Below are positions 1 through 8,631 of a stretch of DNA of 41,115 nt, in pieces. The notes under the pieces are model-generated. The model was not told the DNA's origin. It made no database searches and was given only the letters and a program-made list of their open reading frames with translations. The stretch lies in contig JBKHHU010000006.1 in NCBI GenBank assembly GCA_046539045.1, positions 1 to 41,115 on the forward strand, in the 5' to 3' direction. This DNA is from JBKHHU01 sp046539045 (GTDB taxonomy: Bacteria > Planctomycetota > Phycisphaerae > SM23-33). A program made the position numbers and the translations under genes. Positions within the stretch are counted from its first letter, which is position 1. Each line of letters opens with the position of its first letter.

Positions 1-1
1 G

Positions 2-2239
2 TTGCCTCGCCTGTATGTCGACTGGGGCAAGTTCGACAAGGCCGAGTCGGTCATCAAGCAGAATATCGACTCGATGAAGAAGGCGACCGGTAGCGACAAA
101 GACGATGACCTGGTGGCGGTCTACCTGAAAGAGGCGCTGCTCGGGAACTACTTCTGGCAGAAGCGGGCCACCGGCGAAGCCAGCGCCGACAAGCGCAAGG
201 AATACCAGAAGAAGGCGGACCTGGCGTTGATGGCGTTTGCCGATCGCTACGCCGAGAAGCCCGAGATCATCAGCGCGTTCATGAACATCGTGGCCCAGAA
301 GTACGGCGAAGTGGAAAACGTGGAGGACGCTCCGCTGCTGGTGCTGGTGGCTGCAGCAAACCGGGCCAATAGCGAGGGCAAGTTCCCGAAGGCCGAAAGG
401 TTCCTTAAGGAGGCGCTGGGGCGGACGGACGACGATCTTGCCGCTCAGCTGATGCCCATGGCCCTGTGGGAAATGGCCATGCTGAAGAACAAGATGGGCA
501 AGAACGTCGAGGCGGCCGACGCGTTTTTGAAGATCGCCATCGAATACCCCAAGTCCGGCAGGGCACCCCAAGCGGCAAAGTTCGCGACCATCAGCTACAA
601 CAAGCTGATCAACCTCCGTGCACAGGAGGGCGTGGTGGCCCAGAACCTGCGCGAGAAATTCATCGAAGCCCTGACGATCTACACCGACGGGTGGGGCGGC
701 AAGCCGGAGGTCGACAAGTGGTACTACGACCTCGGATGGCAGTACCGCCACCTTGCCGAGGCCAGTAGCGGCCCGGAGCGCGAAGAACGCGTCCAAGCCT
801 CCATTGCCGCGTTTGAGAAGGTTCCCAGCGAGCTGCCCGAGGCCATCGAGTCCCGCTTCCGCGCCTTGGAGATGCGGTACGAACGGCTGCAACTGGCCTC
901 CAATGATACGGACGCCAAGGAGGAAGAGATCCGCTCTGAGGCTCGGACGCTGGCAGAAGGCTTCCGGAAATACGCCCGCGATGCCCGCGAACGGGCCCGA
1001 ACCGACGCGAACGAGGCGCGCGGGAAGAGCATCTTCAATTGGGGTGCCCGGGCCGAGTTCAATGCTGCGGTCATCCGGCACCGTTTCCTGAACGATCGGG
1101 CGGCCCGTACGATCCTGGCCGGGCTGGAAGAACGCTGGCCCGGAACCGACGTGCTGGAAGCCTCCGCCGAGAAGGCGATCCGCTGGGACCTCGACCAGGG
1201 CAGGATCGACCAGGCGGTGAAAAAGTATCGCGAGTTCACCCAGCAGTACAGCAAAGACAAGACCCGCGCTCTGACCCGCCTGATCGGCAAGACGATGGCT
1301 GCGGATATCGCCGAACTGAAGGCACGCATTCAACGCACCAGTTCGGTCGAGGTCAGGGAGGCAGCAGAGAAGGAACTCGCCGCCCGTCAAAAGCAGTGGC
1401 CGCAACTGGCCAAACAGGCCTATCAGGACGCCAAAGCCGATGTCGAGGCACGCGACCTGCCGGACGAGGCGATCTACGCCGAGCATTACGACGTGGTCGT
1501 AATGCAGGGCAACGCGTTGCTGGAAGCAGACCGCCCCAATGAAGCCCTCGAAATCTTCCAGGGCCTCAAGAAGTATCAGGACCAGCTCAAGGCTCAGTAC
1601 CAGGCCGAGGTCGACGAGTTCTTCGAAACCGAGAAAAAACGCCTGGACCGCGGCAGCTCCGATAGGAGATTCGTCCTCGGACGGTTCGCCGACCTCAACA
1701 AGTACCTCATGGAACGAGGTTTCGATCCGGAGGACATCAGCTACACCGAAGAGGTAGCCGCAGCCATTGAAAGACTCGACAGCCCCGAGGTCAAAACGGT
1801 CGACGACAGGCAGAAAGCTTTGGCCGAGGTCGTTGAGCGGTTGAAAAAGGCCTATGATAGGCTGCAAGTAGAGGTCCGTAAAAGCTATCCGGTCGACCCC
1901 AACACGATTCGTGGGCTCGCGCTGGCGTATAGTTCCATGGAGGGTGAAGAAGCCCTCCAGAAGGCGGCCGACTACCATCGGCGTCGGTTGCGGCTGGTTG
2001 AGCGCGCTAATCTCCAGGACTACCCACCGGAAGACCGGGCTGCGGTGGTGCGTCTGTTCTGGGAGGCCCAGTTGGACTATGCCCAATTCGCCCTGAAGGC
2101 GAATAAGGATCGGCCGGGTCAGTTGAGGTTGCTCATCCGGCGTATCAACCAGTTGCAGGAGACCGATCCGCAGATGGGCGGGCTGCTGGCCCAGTTCAAG
2201 GCCGCCGAGAGGAAGGCCAAGGACTTGGCCCGAGTGTAA
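2..2239 (+). CDS. TPR-repeat protein, 5'-truncated by the window edge
   Basis: The reading frame is open from the first bases, so the true start and any signal peptide probably lie upstream; 745 residues are visible. The protein is almost wholly alpha-helical, charged and rich in Ala, Glu and Lys. TPR-like helix pairs recur (for example around residues 150-190 and 505-530), with Arg/Lys/Glu-rich helical stretches between. No catalytic motif is seen. Large TPR proteins of this kind are common in Planctomycetota and usually act as scaffolds for protein complexes; that role is a family inference. The stop is at 2237-2239, followed by about 100 bases and then the promoter of tRNA-Cys. The identity as a helical-repeat protein is fairly safe; the partner is unknown. 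Confidence 0.75.
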   Translation: MPRLYVDWGKFDKAESVIKQNIDSMKKATGSDKDDDLVAVYLKEALLGNYFWQKRATGEASADKRKEYQKKADLALMAFADRYAEKPEIISAFMNIVAQKYGEVENVEDAPLLVLVAAANRANSEGKFPKAERFLKEALGRTDDDLAAQLMPMALWEMAMLKNKMGKNVEAADAFLKIAIEYPKSGRAPQAAKFATISYNKLINLRAQEGVVAQNLREKFIEALTIYTDGWGGKPEVDKWYYDLGWQYRHLAEASSGPEREERVQASIAAFEKVPSELPEAIESRFRALEMRYERLQLASNDTDAKEEEIRSEARTLAEGFRKYARDARERARTDANEARGKSIFNWGARAEFNAAVIRHRFLNDRAARTILAGLEERWPGTDVLEASAEKAIRWDLDQGRIDQAVKKYREFTQQYSKDKTRALTRLIGKTMAADIAELKARIQRTSSVEVREAAEKELAARQKQWPQLAKQAYQDAKADVEARDLPDEAIYAEHYDVVVMQGNALLEADRPNEALEIFQGLKKYQDQLKAQYQAEVDEFFETEKKRLDRGSSDRRFVLGRFADLNKYLMERGFDPEDISYTEEVAAAIERLDSPEVKTVDDRQKALAEVVERLKKAYDRLQVEVRKSYPVDPNTIRGLALAYSSMEGEEALQKAADYHRRRLRLVERANLQDYPPEDRAAVVRLFWEAQLDYAQFALKANKDRPGQLRLLIRRINQLQETDPQMGGLLAQFKAAERKAKDLARV

Positions 2240-2340
2240 CTGACCGAGCGTTCTATCCGGCTTGTCCACGGGGGCCGGATCGCGAGGAGTTCCCGGCCGC
2301 TGCTTCGGACGCATTTTCGGACGATTGTGAAGCCGGACGT

Positions 2341-2368
2341 TGACCGAACCGATGAAAGAAGTATACTA
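2341..2368 (+). promoter_or_regulatory. sigma-70 type promoter of tRNA-Cys
   Basis: A -35 box TTGACC (2341-2346) and a -10 box TATACT (2363-2368) are separated by 16 bases. The predicted transcription start is about 12 bases before the mature tRNA. Both boxes match five of six consensus bases. Confidence 0.7.
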
Positions 2369-2387
2369 CAGGCCGTAACGCCTGATG

Positions 2388-2460
2388 GTGGCGTAGCCAA
2401 GCGGACCAAGGCGACGGATTGCAAATCCGTTATTCGTGGGTTCGAATCCCACCGCCACCT
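2388..2460 (+). tRNA. tRNA-Cys (anticodon GCA)
   Basis: A full cloverleaf can be drawn by eye. The acceptor arm pairs GGTGGCG (2388-2394) with CGCCACC (2453-2459). The anticodon stem ACGGA/TCCGT encloses a seven-base loop with GCA at 2421-2423. The T arm is GTGGG-TTCGAAT-CCCAC. The discriminator base at 2460 is T, as expected for tRNA-Cys. The 3' CCA is not encoded, because the acceptor is followed by TTTT, so it must be added after transcription. Confidence 0.95.
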
Positions 2461-2567
2461 TTTCCACGGTAGTTCCCACCGGGAAATTCTTTCCGGTCAG
2501 CGGGCTATCCTCACCGCCTCGGCTGTGTCTGATACAGCAGTCAAGGTTGCGAATGAGGTCATCTGTC

Positions 2568-3800
2568 ATGATCAGAAACGCTCTCACCATTCTCGTCGGT
2601 TGCCTGGTCTTCTCCAGCGTCGTCGTTGCTGCTCAGCAGCGGCTGAAGCTCACAAACGGTCGTGAGATCGTCGGAGAAGTCACCGAAACCAAGGAAGGCT
2701 ACGAAGTTAAGACCAAGGTCGGGACCATTGTCCTGTCCAAGGACGATGTAGCCGGGGTGGAAAAGATCGTGTCGCCCAAGGATGAATTTGAGGAACGCTT
2801 GGGCAAGATCGACAAGAAGGACGCCAGGCAGGTCTATGACCTGGCTCGCTGGGCGCTGAACAAGGGCCTCCTCGACGAGGCCAAGCAGCTTTCCCGCACC
2901 TTGGAGAAGATCTCTCCGGACAGCCTTCGCACGCAGATGTTGGCCCGCCTGATCAAGGCCGAGCAGCAGAAGAAGGACAACGGCGAGCCGACCAACGGCG
3001 GCGATACCGGCAATGGATCCGGCCCTGCCGCCCGGGAAGGGGCGCTGCCCAAGGACTGGGTCGTCTCGCAGGACGACATCTACAGGATCCGCCTGGAAGA
3101 GGTCGACGACAACGAACGCGTTCAGGTCAAGTTCCGTGATGACGTGGTCGATCGGTTCATCAAGATGATGGATGGCAGGGGCGACTTCGAGGATTCGCGG
3201 TTCGCAACCACATTCCGCGGGTTTCCGAGGTGGCGTCAGATGCAGTACATCCTGGATCATATCGACCGGGACAACAGCTCGATCAAGAACGACATTCTCA
3301 TCCAGCGCGACCCGCAGTTCATGGTCGACTTCCGCCTGCGCATCTGGCCGCTGGTAAAGCAGCATTGTGCCGCCGCCGATTGTCACGGCGCCCGCAAGGC
3401 TCGCGGCAACCTGAAGCTCTTCACGTCCGGTGCCACGCCCGATCGGCTCATGTACACCAACTACGCTCTGCTGCACGGGTACAAGGACGACAAGGGACGC
3501 CTGATGATCGATCGCGACAACCCCGACCGTTCGCTCCTGCTGCAGTTCGCGATGCCCCGCAGCCAGGCGATGTACAAGCATCCCGAACAGACGAAAATGC
3601 GTCCGATGGTCCGCAACGAGAAAAGCGCCACCTACAAGCGCATGTACAAGTGGATCGACGGGCTCAAGAAACCGCCCCATCCGAACTACCGGCTGGACTA
3701 CGAACCCCCGCTCGGGATGAAAATCCACGACACGAGCGGTTTCGATCTGCCGCCGCTGGATACCCAGCCGGCCGACACGCAGCCCGACGAGGGCGAGTAG
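2568..3800 (+). CDS. exported protein with a C-x4-C-H haem-like motif
   Basis: This is a 410-residue protein. The ATG at 2568 is chosen because GAGG-type bases lie about 8 bases upstream and the first residues form a clean signal peptide (MIRN, then a hydrophobic stretch ending near VVAAQQ). After the signal comes a small beta-rich segment (residues about 25-65, with NGREIVGEV and VGTIVLSKDDV) resembling SH3-like or Sm-like modules of planctomycetal exported proteins. A Lys/Glu-rich helical linker follows, then a C-terminal domain carrying Cys267-x4-Cys272-His273 followed by Gly. That spacing is one of the known alternatives to the CxxCH haem c site. Met residues downstream (in FAMPRSQAM and MRPM) could serve as the distal ligand. 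Covalent haem is inferred, not shown. No partner enzyme is adjacent; the next gene starts 29 bases on. Confidence 0.7.
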   Translation: MIRNALTILVGCLVFSSVVVAAQQRLKLTNGREIVGEVTETKEGYEVKTKVGTIVLSKDDVAGVEKIVSPKDEFEERLGKIDKKDARQVYDLARWALNKGLLDEAKQLSRTLEKISPDSLRTQMLARLIKAEQQKKDNGEPTNGGDTGNGSGPAAREGALPKDWVVSQDDIYRIRLEEVDDNERVQVKFRDDVVDRFIKMMDGRGDFEDSRFATTFRGFPRWRQMQYILDHIDRDNSSIKNDILIQRDPQFMVDFRLRIWPLVKQHCAAADCHGARKARGNLKLFTSGATPDRLMYTNYALLHGYKDDKGRLMIDRDNPDRSLLLQFAMPRSQAMYKHPEQTKMRPMVRNEKSATYKRMYKWIDGLKKPPHPNYRLDYEPPLGMKIHDTSGFDLPPLDTQPADTQPDEGE

Positions 3801-3829
3801 ACGCCTTCGTCCGCTGAAGGAGCCCTTCC

Positions 3830-4471
3830 GTGCTCGTCGCAGCATTCGGCTTGATCCTGGTCGTCGTGCTTCTGGGCGCGACGACCTGGTTCACGGCCAT
3901 GGGCATCGCCCAGGTGCGACGCACCCGCCGGATGACCCGTGCCGCCCACCAGTCGGGCATGCTCTTTTTCAGCAAGGATCCTTTCGACCTGCCCCAACGC
4001 TACGGCCGCTTCGCTCTCATGCGCAGCGGACACAGTCCCAAGGCCAATAACGTCTGTCACGGCCGGCATGCTTACGGTCAGCTTCGCAGCTTCGATTTCC
4101 GTTTTGAACTCGGTCACGGTACGCGCCGGATCAGTCGTCATTACGTCGTGGTCACCGCCGAAGCAGACACGCCGGTGCCTGAAGTTCTGATGTGGCACGA
4201 AGATGATCTGGAATTCGCGCCGCTGGAAATCCGCGAAGGGGCCCGCGGCAAAGGGCGGTGGGTCTGCAGCGGAGATGACGCGATGGTCGAGACCGTTTCC
4301 AAAGTGTTCGGCAGCGACTATCCCCACGAACTCAGCCTTGAGTCTCACGGACAGACGCTCCTGGCCTGCATTCCATGCCCCAAAGGCAGCGGCTGGAATC
4401 TGCAGGATCTGACCCGGCGGATCTGTCGCGTGTTGGGCGAGGCGACCGGGCAGGAGCAGTGGGGCAGGTGA
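3830..4471 (+). CDS. hypothetical protein with one N-terminal membrane segment
   Basis: The protein has 213 residues and a GTG start at 3830, supported by AAGGAG at 3817-3822. Residues 1-24 form a single hydrophobic helix (MLVAAFGLILVVVLLGATTW), followed by a basic stretch (RRTRRMTR). The orientation is therefore probably a short outer N-terminus with a cytoplasmic soluble domain. The soluble part (about residues 45-200) is mixed alpha/beta with repeated beta-like segments such as FDFRF, HYVVV and DDLEF; no catalytic motif is recognised. It follows the haem-like protein by 29 bases and may share its transcript. I do not recognise the family. Confidence 0.65.
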   Translation: MLVAAFGLILVVVLLGATTWFTAMGIAQVRRTRRMTRAAHQSGMLFFSKDPFDLPQRYGRFALMRSGHSPKANNVCHGRHAYGQLRSFDFRFELGHGTRRISRHYVVVTAEADTPVPEVLMWHEDDLEFAPLEIREGARGKGRWVCSGDDAMVETVSKVFGSDYPHELSLESHGQTLLACIPCPKGSGWNLQDLTRRICRVLGEATGQEQWGR

Positions 4472-4604
4472 TTTACACCGACTTTATCGACGGGAGCCCG
4501 GTCGAAAGAAATCGCCTGAAGCAGTTGTTGAAACCCGGCTTGTAAACTGATAAAAGGTACTTTGCTCCCGGTATGTGCGGCGAGACTAGGTAGGAGAATA
4601 TGAC

Positions 4605-6254
4605 GTGCGACTGAGCAAGTACTTCCTCGTGTCCCTCGTGACGTTTGGCCTGATCGCTTCTGTCCTCCTGAGCGGCTGCTCCGATTCCGAGAGCCGGTCG
4701 CAGACCAAGGCCCTGCAGGAGCAGGTGAAGCTCGCCCAACGGCACATCGGCAGCGCATTGACGTCGATGAAGACATACACGCTGCGCTTCGACGGCAAGC
4801 CGGGCCCCATCACCTCTGACATCGGTTACGATGCGGAAGAACTGGAAACCAGCACGGTCCGCAGAGAGGTGGCCCAGCGAATCACGTCGGTGGATCCGGA
4901 CGATCCGAATCCCAACGCCGAAGAAAGCCTGAACAAGGCCATCAAGCTGCTGGACGAAGCGCTGGCAGCCTATCCGCAGGCCGATGATCTGCAGAAGGCC
5001 ATCGCCCGGGCACAGCTTGCCGCGGCCCAGAAAGCCCTGGTGGCTTACCACGATACCGTCGCCGCGCAGAACTACCGCTCCGCTCTCCGGGCAGGGAACG
5101 AATACAGTGAACTGACCGCTACGGTCGGAACCCTCGTCGAACGAGCAAAGTACTATGACCGTCTGATCGGCATGTCGGACGAACAGGTTCGCCAGATGCT
5201 GAGCGAAACCACCGAAGAAGTCGAGACCCTCAAAGGCGAACTTGCCGTTATCGACGGGCGAATTAAGCAACTTGAGGAAGAACAGACCACGCTGGAGGAA
5301 AGGCGCCAGTCGCTGGAAGCCAAGTCCGCCGACTTCAAGATCGAAGCCCGCCTCAGCAAGGGAGAAAATGGGCAGGAGTTGCTGGACAAGGCCGAAGCCG
5401 TCGATCAGCAGGTCATCAAGACCATGTCCCGGCTCAGGGAAATCCAGATGGAACTGGGTGGCCTGGAAAGTGAACAGAAGGAAAAGCAGGCTGCCCTGAA
5501 CTCCGCGCAGGCCCGCAAAGAGGCCACCGCCAAATCGCTGGAAGCACGCGATGCGGGCAAGAAGCGTGAGAAGGCTCTTCGCGAAGATCTCGTCAAGAAC
5601 TACAGGGACAAAGCCGAACAGGCCCGCACGATTCTCGATACCATTGCTCAAAGTACCACCGCTGCCAAAGAAGCAGAGGACAAGGCGCTGGAACTTCTGG
5701 AAGTCGCAGCCAAGAATCTCGAACAGGCGCGGCAAATGCTGAGCGGACAGACAGAGACCTCCTTTGACAATGAACTGCAGAAGCGCGAACTCATCAGCGT
5801 TCTGACCTCGCTGGGCGACATTTACATGGCCGAGGGGAATCTGCGGGCCCAGCGGCTTCGTTTCGATCGACGCTTGCAGGAAATCGTGGGAATGACCCGA
5901 ACCTCCTTTGACAGTTCCGTAGCCGCGGCAGACTTTCCGCAGGTGGAAACGCTGGAAGGATACGTTGCCGACCGGGCCGCCATCGCTGCCCGTGCCGAGG
6001 AAGCCTTCACCGAGGCCGCCGATGCCTATCTGAACGTCGAAGGACGCGTGGATCGGGCCAACCGCTGGTTGATTGAAGGCCACATCGCTGCAGCAAAGAT
6101 CGGGGAGGCACAGATGGCCGCCGACCAGACGGTTCGCAGTGACGCGATCGATTTGGCGAGAACAAAACTTGAATCGGCACTTGAAGGCAAGGCCAATTCT
6201 GAATATCTTCAGGATGTGAAGGAACTGCAGAGGACACTTGTGGGAATGGAGTAG
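4605..6254 (+). CDS. coiled-coil lipoprotein of unknown function
   Basis: This 549-residue protein has a GTG start at 4605 behind AGGAG (4592-4596). The N-terminus is a lipoprotein signal: basic MRLSK, a hydrophobic core, then the lipobox LLSGC with lipidated Cys25. The rest is a long helical domain. Residues about 195-330 are strongly coiled-coil, with repeated Glu/Gln/Lys heptads and phrases such as LKGELAVIDGRIKQLEEE and LEERRQSLEAK. The flanking parts look TPR-like or helical-bundle. It is probably anchored in the inner or outer membrane facing the periplasm and acting as a spacer or scaffold; that is inference. A palindromic hairpin at 6285-6319 lies just after the gene. Confidence 0.75.
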   Translation: MRLSKYFLVSLVTFGLIASVLLSGCSDSESRSQTKALQEQVKLAQRHIGSALTSMKTYTLRFDGKPGPITSDIGYDAEELETSTVRREVAQRITSVDPDDPNPNAEESLNKAIKLLDEALAAYPQADDLQKAIARAQLAAAQKALVAYHDTVAAQNYRSALRAGNEYSELTATVGTLVERAKYYDRLIGMSDEQVRQMLSETTEEVETLKGELAVIDGRIKQLEEEQTTLEERRQSLEAKSADFKIEARLSKGENGQELLDKAEAVDQQVIKTMSRLREIQMELGGLESEQKEKQAALNSAQARKEATAKSLEARDAGKKREKALREDLVKNYRDKAEQARTILDTIAQSTTAAKEAEDKALELLEVAAKNLEQARQMLSGQTETSFDNELQKRELISVLTSLGDIYMAEGNLRAQRLRFDRRLQEIVGMTRTSFDSSVAAADFPQVETLEGYVADRAAIAARAEEAFTEAADAYLNVEGRVDRANRWLIEGHIAAAKIGEAQMAADQTVRSDAIDLARTKLESALEGKANSEYLQDVKELQRTLVGME

Positions 6255-6284
6255 AATCTCACTTCCGCTCTGCAGTGCATTAGT

Positions 6285-6319
6285 CTGCTCCCGTCGCTGT
6301 TCAGCGGTGTATGGAGCAG
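6285..6319 (+). terminator. hairpin after the coiled-coil lipoprotein gene
   Basis: CTGCTCC (6285-6291) pairs perfectly with GGAGCAG (6313-6319). Nested inside is CGCT/AGCG (6295-6298 with 6303-6306). It lies 30 bases after the stop of the upstream gene. No U-run follows, so if it terminates transcription it is not a classical intrinsic terminator. Confidence 0.4.
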
Positions 6320-6650
6320 GCGAGATGACTCGGTCAGGAAGCGCCGCATTGCTCTGCGGGCCTGCAGTCCCGGCCGACAAGTCAGACAAGCTGTGGTGTT
6401 GCGTTTGCTCGCGTAGCACCATCCGGCGGCACGGACGGCGCCGACGGGTCGAATCAGTTCTTCCCCGAACGGAGGCATCAGACGGGGCGGCTCACCAGCA
6501 TATCATGGGCGTTGCTACGCCGTTTGCGCCGGATGTCGACAACTGTCTGCTATAGAAGTCGGTGGATCTGTACCCGCAGATCCATCGTGTGACCAACTGG
6601 TGTGACATCGGATTCGGGAAACGTCCCGCGGTCTCGGCCGCAGTGTATGG

Positions 6651-6679
6651 TTGCTCAAGCCGTGGGTATCGGTCATACT
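6651..6679 (+). promoter_or_regulatory. candidate promoter of the multi-HTH sigma gene
   Basis: TTGCTC (6651-6656) and CATACT (6674-6679) are separated by 17 bases. The -10 box matches four of six consensus bases and the -35 box only three. It would give a 5' leader of about 55 bases. This is a weak match and is offered as a candidate only. Confidence 0.35.
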
Positions 6680-6740
6680 GGACGTGTTCTCGGCAGGAAC
6701 CGCAAAATCCGATGTCTCTGAATGGAGGAGACTTGCGGTC

Positions 6741-8435
6741 ATGAGGAAGTACAAGAACAAGGGAATGGAGAAGCTGGCGGCGGAGCTCACTGCCGGACTG
6801 CTTCGCTTGCGGAAAGATTATCTGGATGCCGCCGAATCGCTTGTTCGGCTGGTCGATACCAAGCAGGAATACCCCTACGAGTTCGTCGTATTCCGCCTGA
6901 CGGGCTATCGTCCTTCCGGAGAGGACGCCATCGCCACCAGCCTGAAGGGCAAGTCCCTTCGGGCGGACCTGCTGAAGTTGATGCTCGATCTGTGCGACAG
7001 CCTCCGCATTCGGACCAGCGACTACGACGACCACGTCTACGACATCAAAACGCTGTCCGAGCGATTCAACGTGTCCACCAAAACCATCCAGCGCTGGCGA
7101 CGGAGAGGTCTGCCCGCGCGCCGGCTCGTGTTCCCCGACAGCAAGAAGCGCATCGCCTTCCTGGAGGAGTCGGTGCAATGGTTCGTCAAGAACCGGCGCG
7201 AGCAGATCGCCCGCTCCATCAAGTTCTCCCAGATGAGCGATCGGGAGCGGGATGAAATCATCCGTCGCGCCAAGCGGATGGCTGGGTTCACCCGATGCTC
7301 CCTCTCGGAAGTCGCCAAGAGACTGGCCAGACGGTCCGGCAGAGCGGTGGAGACCATCCGTTATACCATCCGGAAATATGACAAGGAAAACCCCGGGCAG
7401 GCCATCTTTCCGTACCTGTCCAGCCCGTTGGACGACCGTGACAAAGAGGTCATCTATCGGTGCTTCCTGCGGAATGTTTCGGTCAAGACGCTCGCCGAAC
7501 GCTATAGCCGCACGCGGGGCAGTATCTACCGCATTATCAATGAGATGCGAGCGCGGCAACTGCTGGGCAGGCCCATCGAATACATCTACAACCAGATGTT
7601 CGAACTGCCCTCTGCCCCGGAGGAAATCCTCGGCAGGAATGAGGAGAAGGTGCCTACCTGCGATCCGGTGGATATGCCCCACAAGAAGCCTCTGCCCAAG
7701 GCTCCTGGCGAACTGCCGCCGTATTTCAAGGCCCTCTACGACGTGCCGCTGATGAGCGCGGAAACGGAACGGGAAATGTTCAGGATGTACAATTTCCTGA
7801 AGTTCCGGGCCGACCGATTGCGCGAGAAAATTGATGTCAACCATGTTCGGACCAGTCAGCTGAAGAGGGTCGAGCACGTCCTTCAGCAGGCCGATCACGT
7901 CAAGAACCACATTATCCGGGCGAACCTCCGCCTGGTGGTGTCCATCGCCAAGAAACACATCGGCGGGGCTCAGACGCTCTACGAACTGATCAGCGACGGG
8001 AACATCTCACTCATGCGGGCGGTGGAGAAGTTCGATTACTCGCGCGGGTTCCGGTTCAGCACCTACGCATCCTGGGCGATCATGCGGAACTATGCCCGGT
8101 CTGTCCCTCGCGAGCGCTATCAGCTTGACCGCTTTGCCACCGGGAACGACCAGGTGCTCGATATCGCCGCCAGCCTGCGGAGTTACGATCCCAACGAAGC
8201 GAATCAGCCGGAACTGCGAGAAAGTATCGACAACGTTCTCAACCAGCTCAGCGGGCGGGAGCGGACGATCCTTATCGATCACTATGGTCTGGACTCTGCC
8301 GGAAACACCAAGACGTTCGACCAGCTCGGCCAGCGTCTCGGCATCTCCAAAGAGCGGGTCCGACAGATCGAACTGAAGGCACTGGAGAAACTCCGCACCC
8401 TGCTAAAAAGCCAGCGGGCGGATCTGCTGAGTTGA
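6741..8435 (+). CDS. sigma-70 family factor with three predicted N-terminal HTH segments
   Basis: The protein has 564 residues. The ATG at 6741 has GGAGGAG at 6724-6730. The C-terminal half is a recognisable sigma-70 core. Region 2 spans residues about 394-450 (NLRLVVSIAKKH, ELISDGNISLMRAVEKFDYSR, FRFSTYASWAIM). Region 4 spans about 503-560 (LSGRERTILIDHYGL, then the recognition HTH LGISKERVRQIELKALEKLR). The first ~330 residues are unusual. In place of region 1.1 there are HTH-like segments near residues 100-135 (LSERFNVSTKTIQRWRRRGLP, MerR/excisionase-like), 185-220 (LSEVAKRLARRSGRAVETIRYTI) and 247-275 (VSVKTLAERYSRTRGSIYRII). It should direct RNA polymerase to a specific promoter set; the N-terminus may add DNA or regulator contacts. 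It is convergent with hemA. Confidence 0.9.
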   Translation: MRKYKNKGMEKLAAELTAGLLRLRKDYLDAAESLVRLVDTKQEYPYEFVVFRLTGYRPSGEDAIATSLKGKSLRADLLKLMLDLCDSLRIRTSDYDDHVYDIKTLSERFNVSTKTIQRWRRRGLPARRLVFPDSKKRIAFLEESVQWFVKNRREQIARSIKFSQMSDRERDEIIRRAKRMAGFTRCSLSEVAKRLARRSGRAVETIRYTIRKYDKENPGQAIFPYLSSPLDDRDKEVIYRCFLRNVSVKTLAERYSRTRGSIYRIINEMRARQLLGRPIEYIYNQMFELPSAPEEILGRNEEKVPTCDPVDMPHKKPLPKAPGELPPYFKALYDVPLMSAETEREMFRMYNFLKFRADRLREKIDVNHVRTSQLKRVEHVLQQADHVKNHIIRANLRLVVSIAKKHIGGAQTLYELISDGNISLMRAVEKFDYSRGFRFSTYASWAIMRNYARSVPRERYQLDRFATGNDQVLDIAASLRSYDPNEANQPELRESIDNVLNQLSGRERTILIDHYGLDSAGNTKTFDQLGQRLGISKERVRQIELKALEKLRTLLKSQRADLLS

Positions 8436-8592
8436 GAACGCCTGTGGGCGGACCGAGACGGCGTTTGGAGTGCTGGAAACAGAGACAACATGCTCTCGCG
8501 CTGAGAGTGCCGGCGCTTCAGGCAACGCAGTCAAGAGCGGGCTGACCTACACGGGCGACCCGCTGGGCCTGCGCTTCGGACAGGACGGCATC

Positions 8593-8622
8593 TTCCGGAA
8601 ATGCCAAGAGGCAGTTCCGGAG
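8593..8622. terminator. hairpin between convergent sigma and hemA genes
   Basis: TTCCGGAA (8593-8600) pairs with TTCCGGAG (8615-8622, one G-U). A single mismatch is followed by TGCC/GGCA and an AAGA tetraloop. It sits between the ends of two converging genes and could act on both strands. There is no U-run on either side. Confidence 0.5.
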
Positions 8623-8631
8623 GACGTGAGC

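Larger units (their letters stand above)
6255..6740. other. 486-base intergenic region before the sigma factor gene
   Basis: I see no convincing gene here; the open frames present lack a Shine-Dalgarno site and family resemblance. It holds the hairpin at 6285-6319, a second perfect hairpin TGGATCTG-TACCCG-CAGATCCA (6563-6584, 8-bp stem, 6-base loop), and a candidate promoter at 6651-6679 directly serving the sigma gene. The second hairpin could be a regulator-binding dyad or an RNA structure if transcription starts further upstream. Confidence 0.5.

Noticed and set aside
2473..2485. TTCCC-ACC-GGGAA hairpin after tRNA-Cys
   Set aside because: Five base pairs with a three-base loop and only a broken T-run; too weak to call a terminator.
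4473..6422. A long open frame on the minus strand opposite the coiled-coil lipoprotein gene
   Set aside because: It is the reverse complement of a well supported gene with Shine-Dalgarno site and lipobox; the predicted protein has low-complexity residue use and no family resemblance.
6492..7958. Minus-strand open frame opposite the first sigma gene
   Set aside because: It lies opposite well-conserved sigma region 2 and has no Shine-Dalgarno site.
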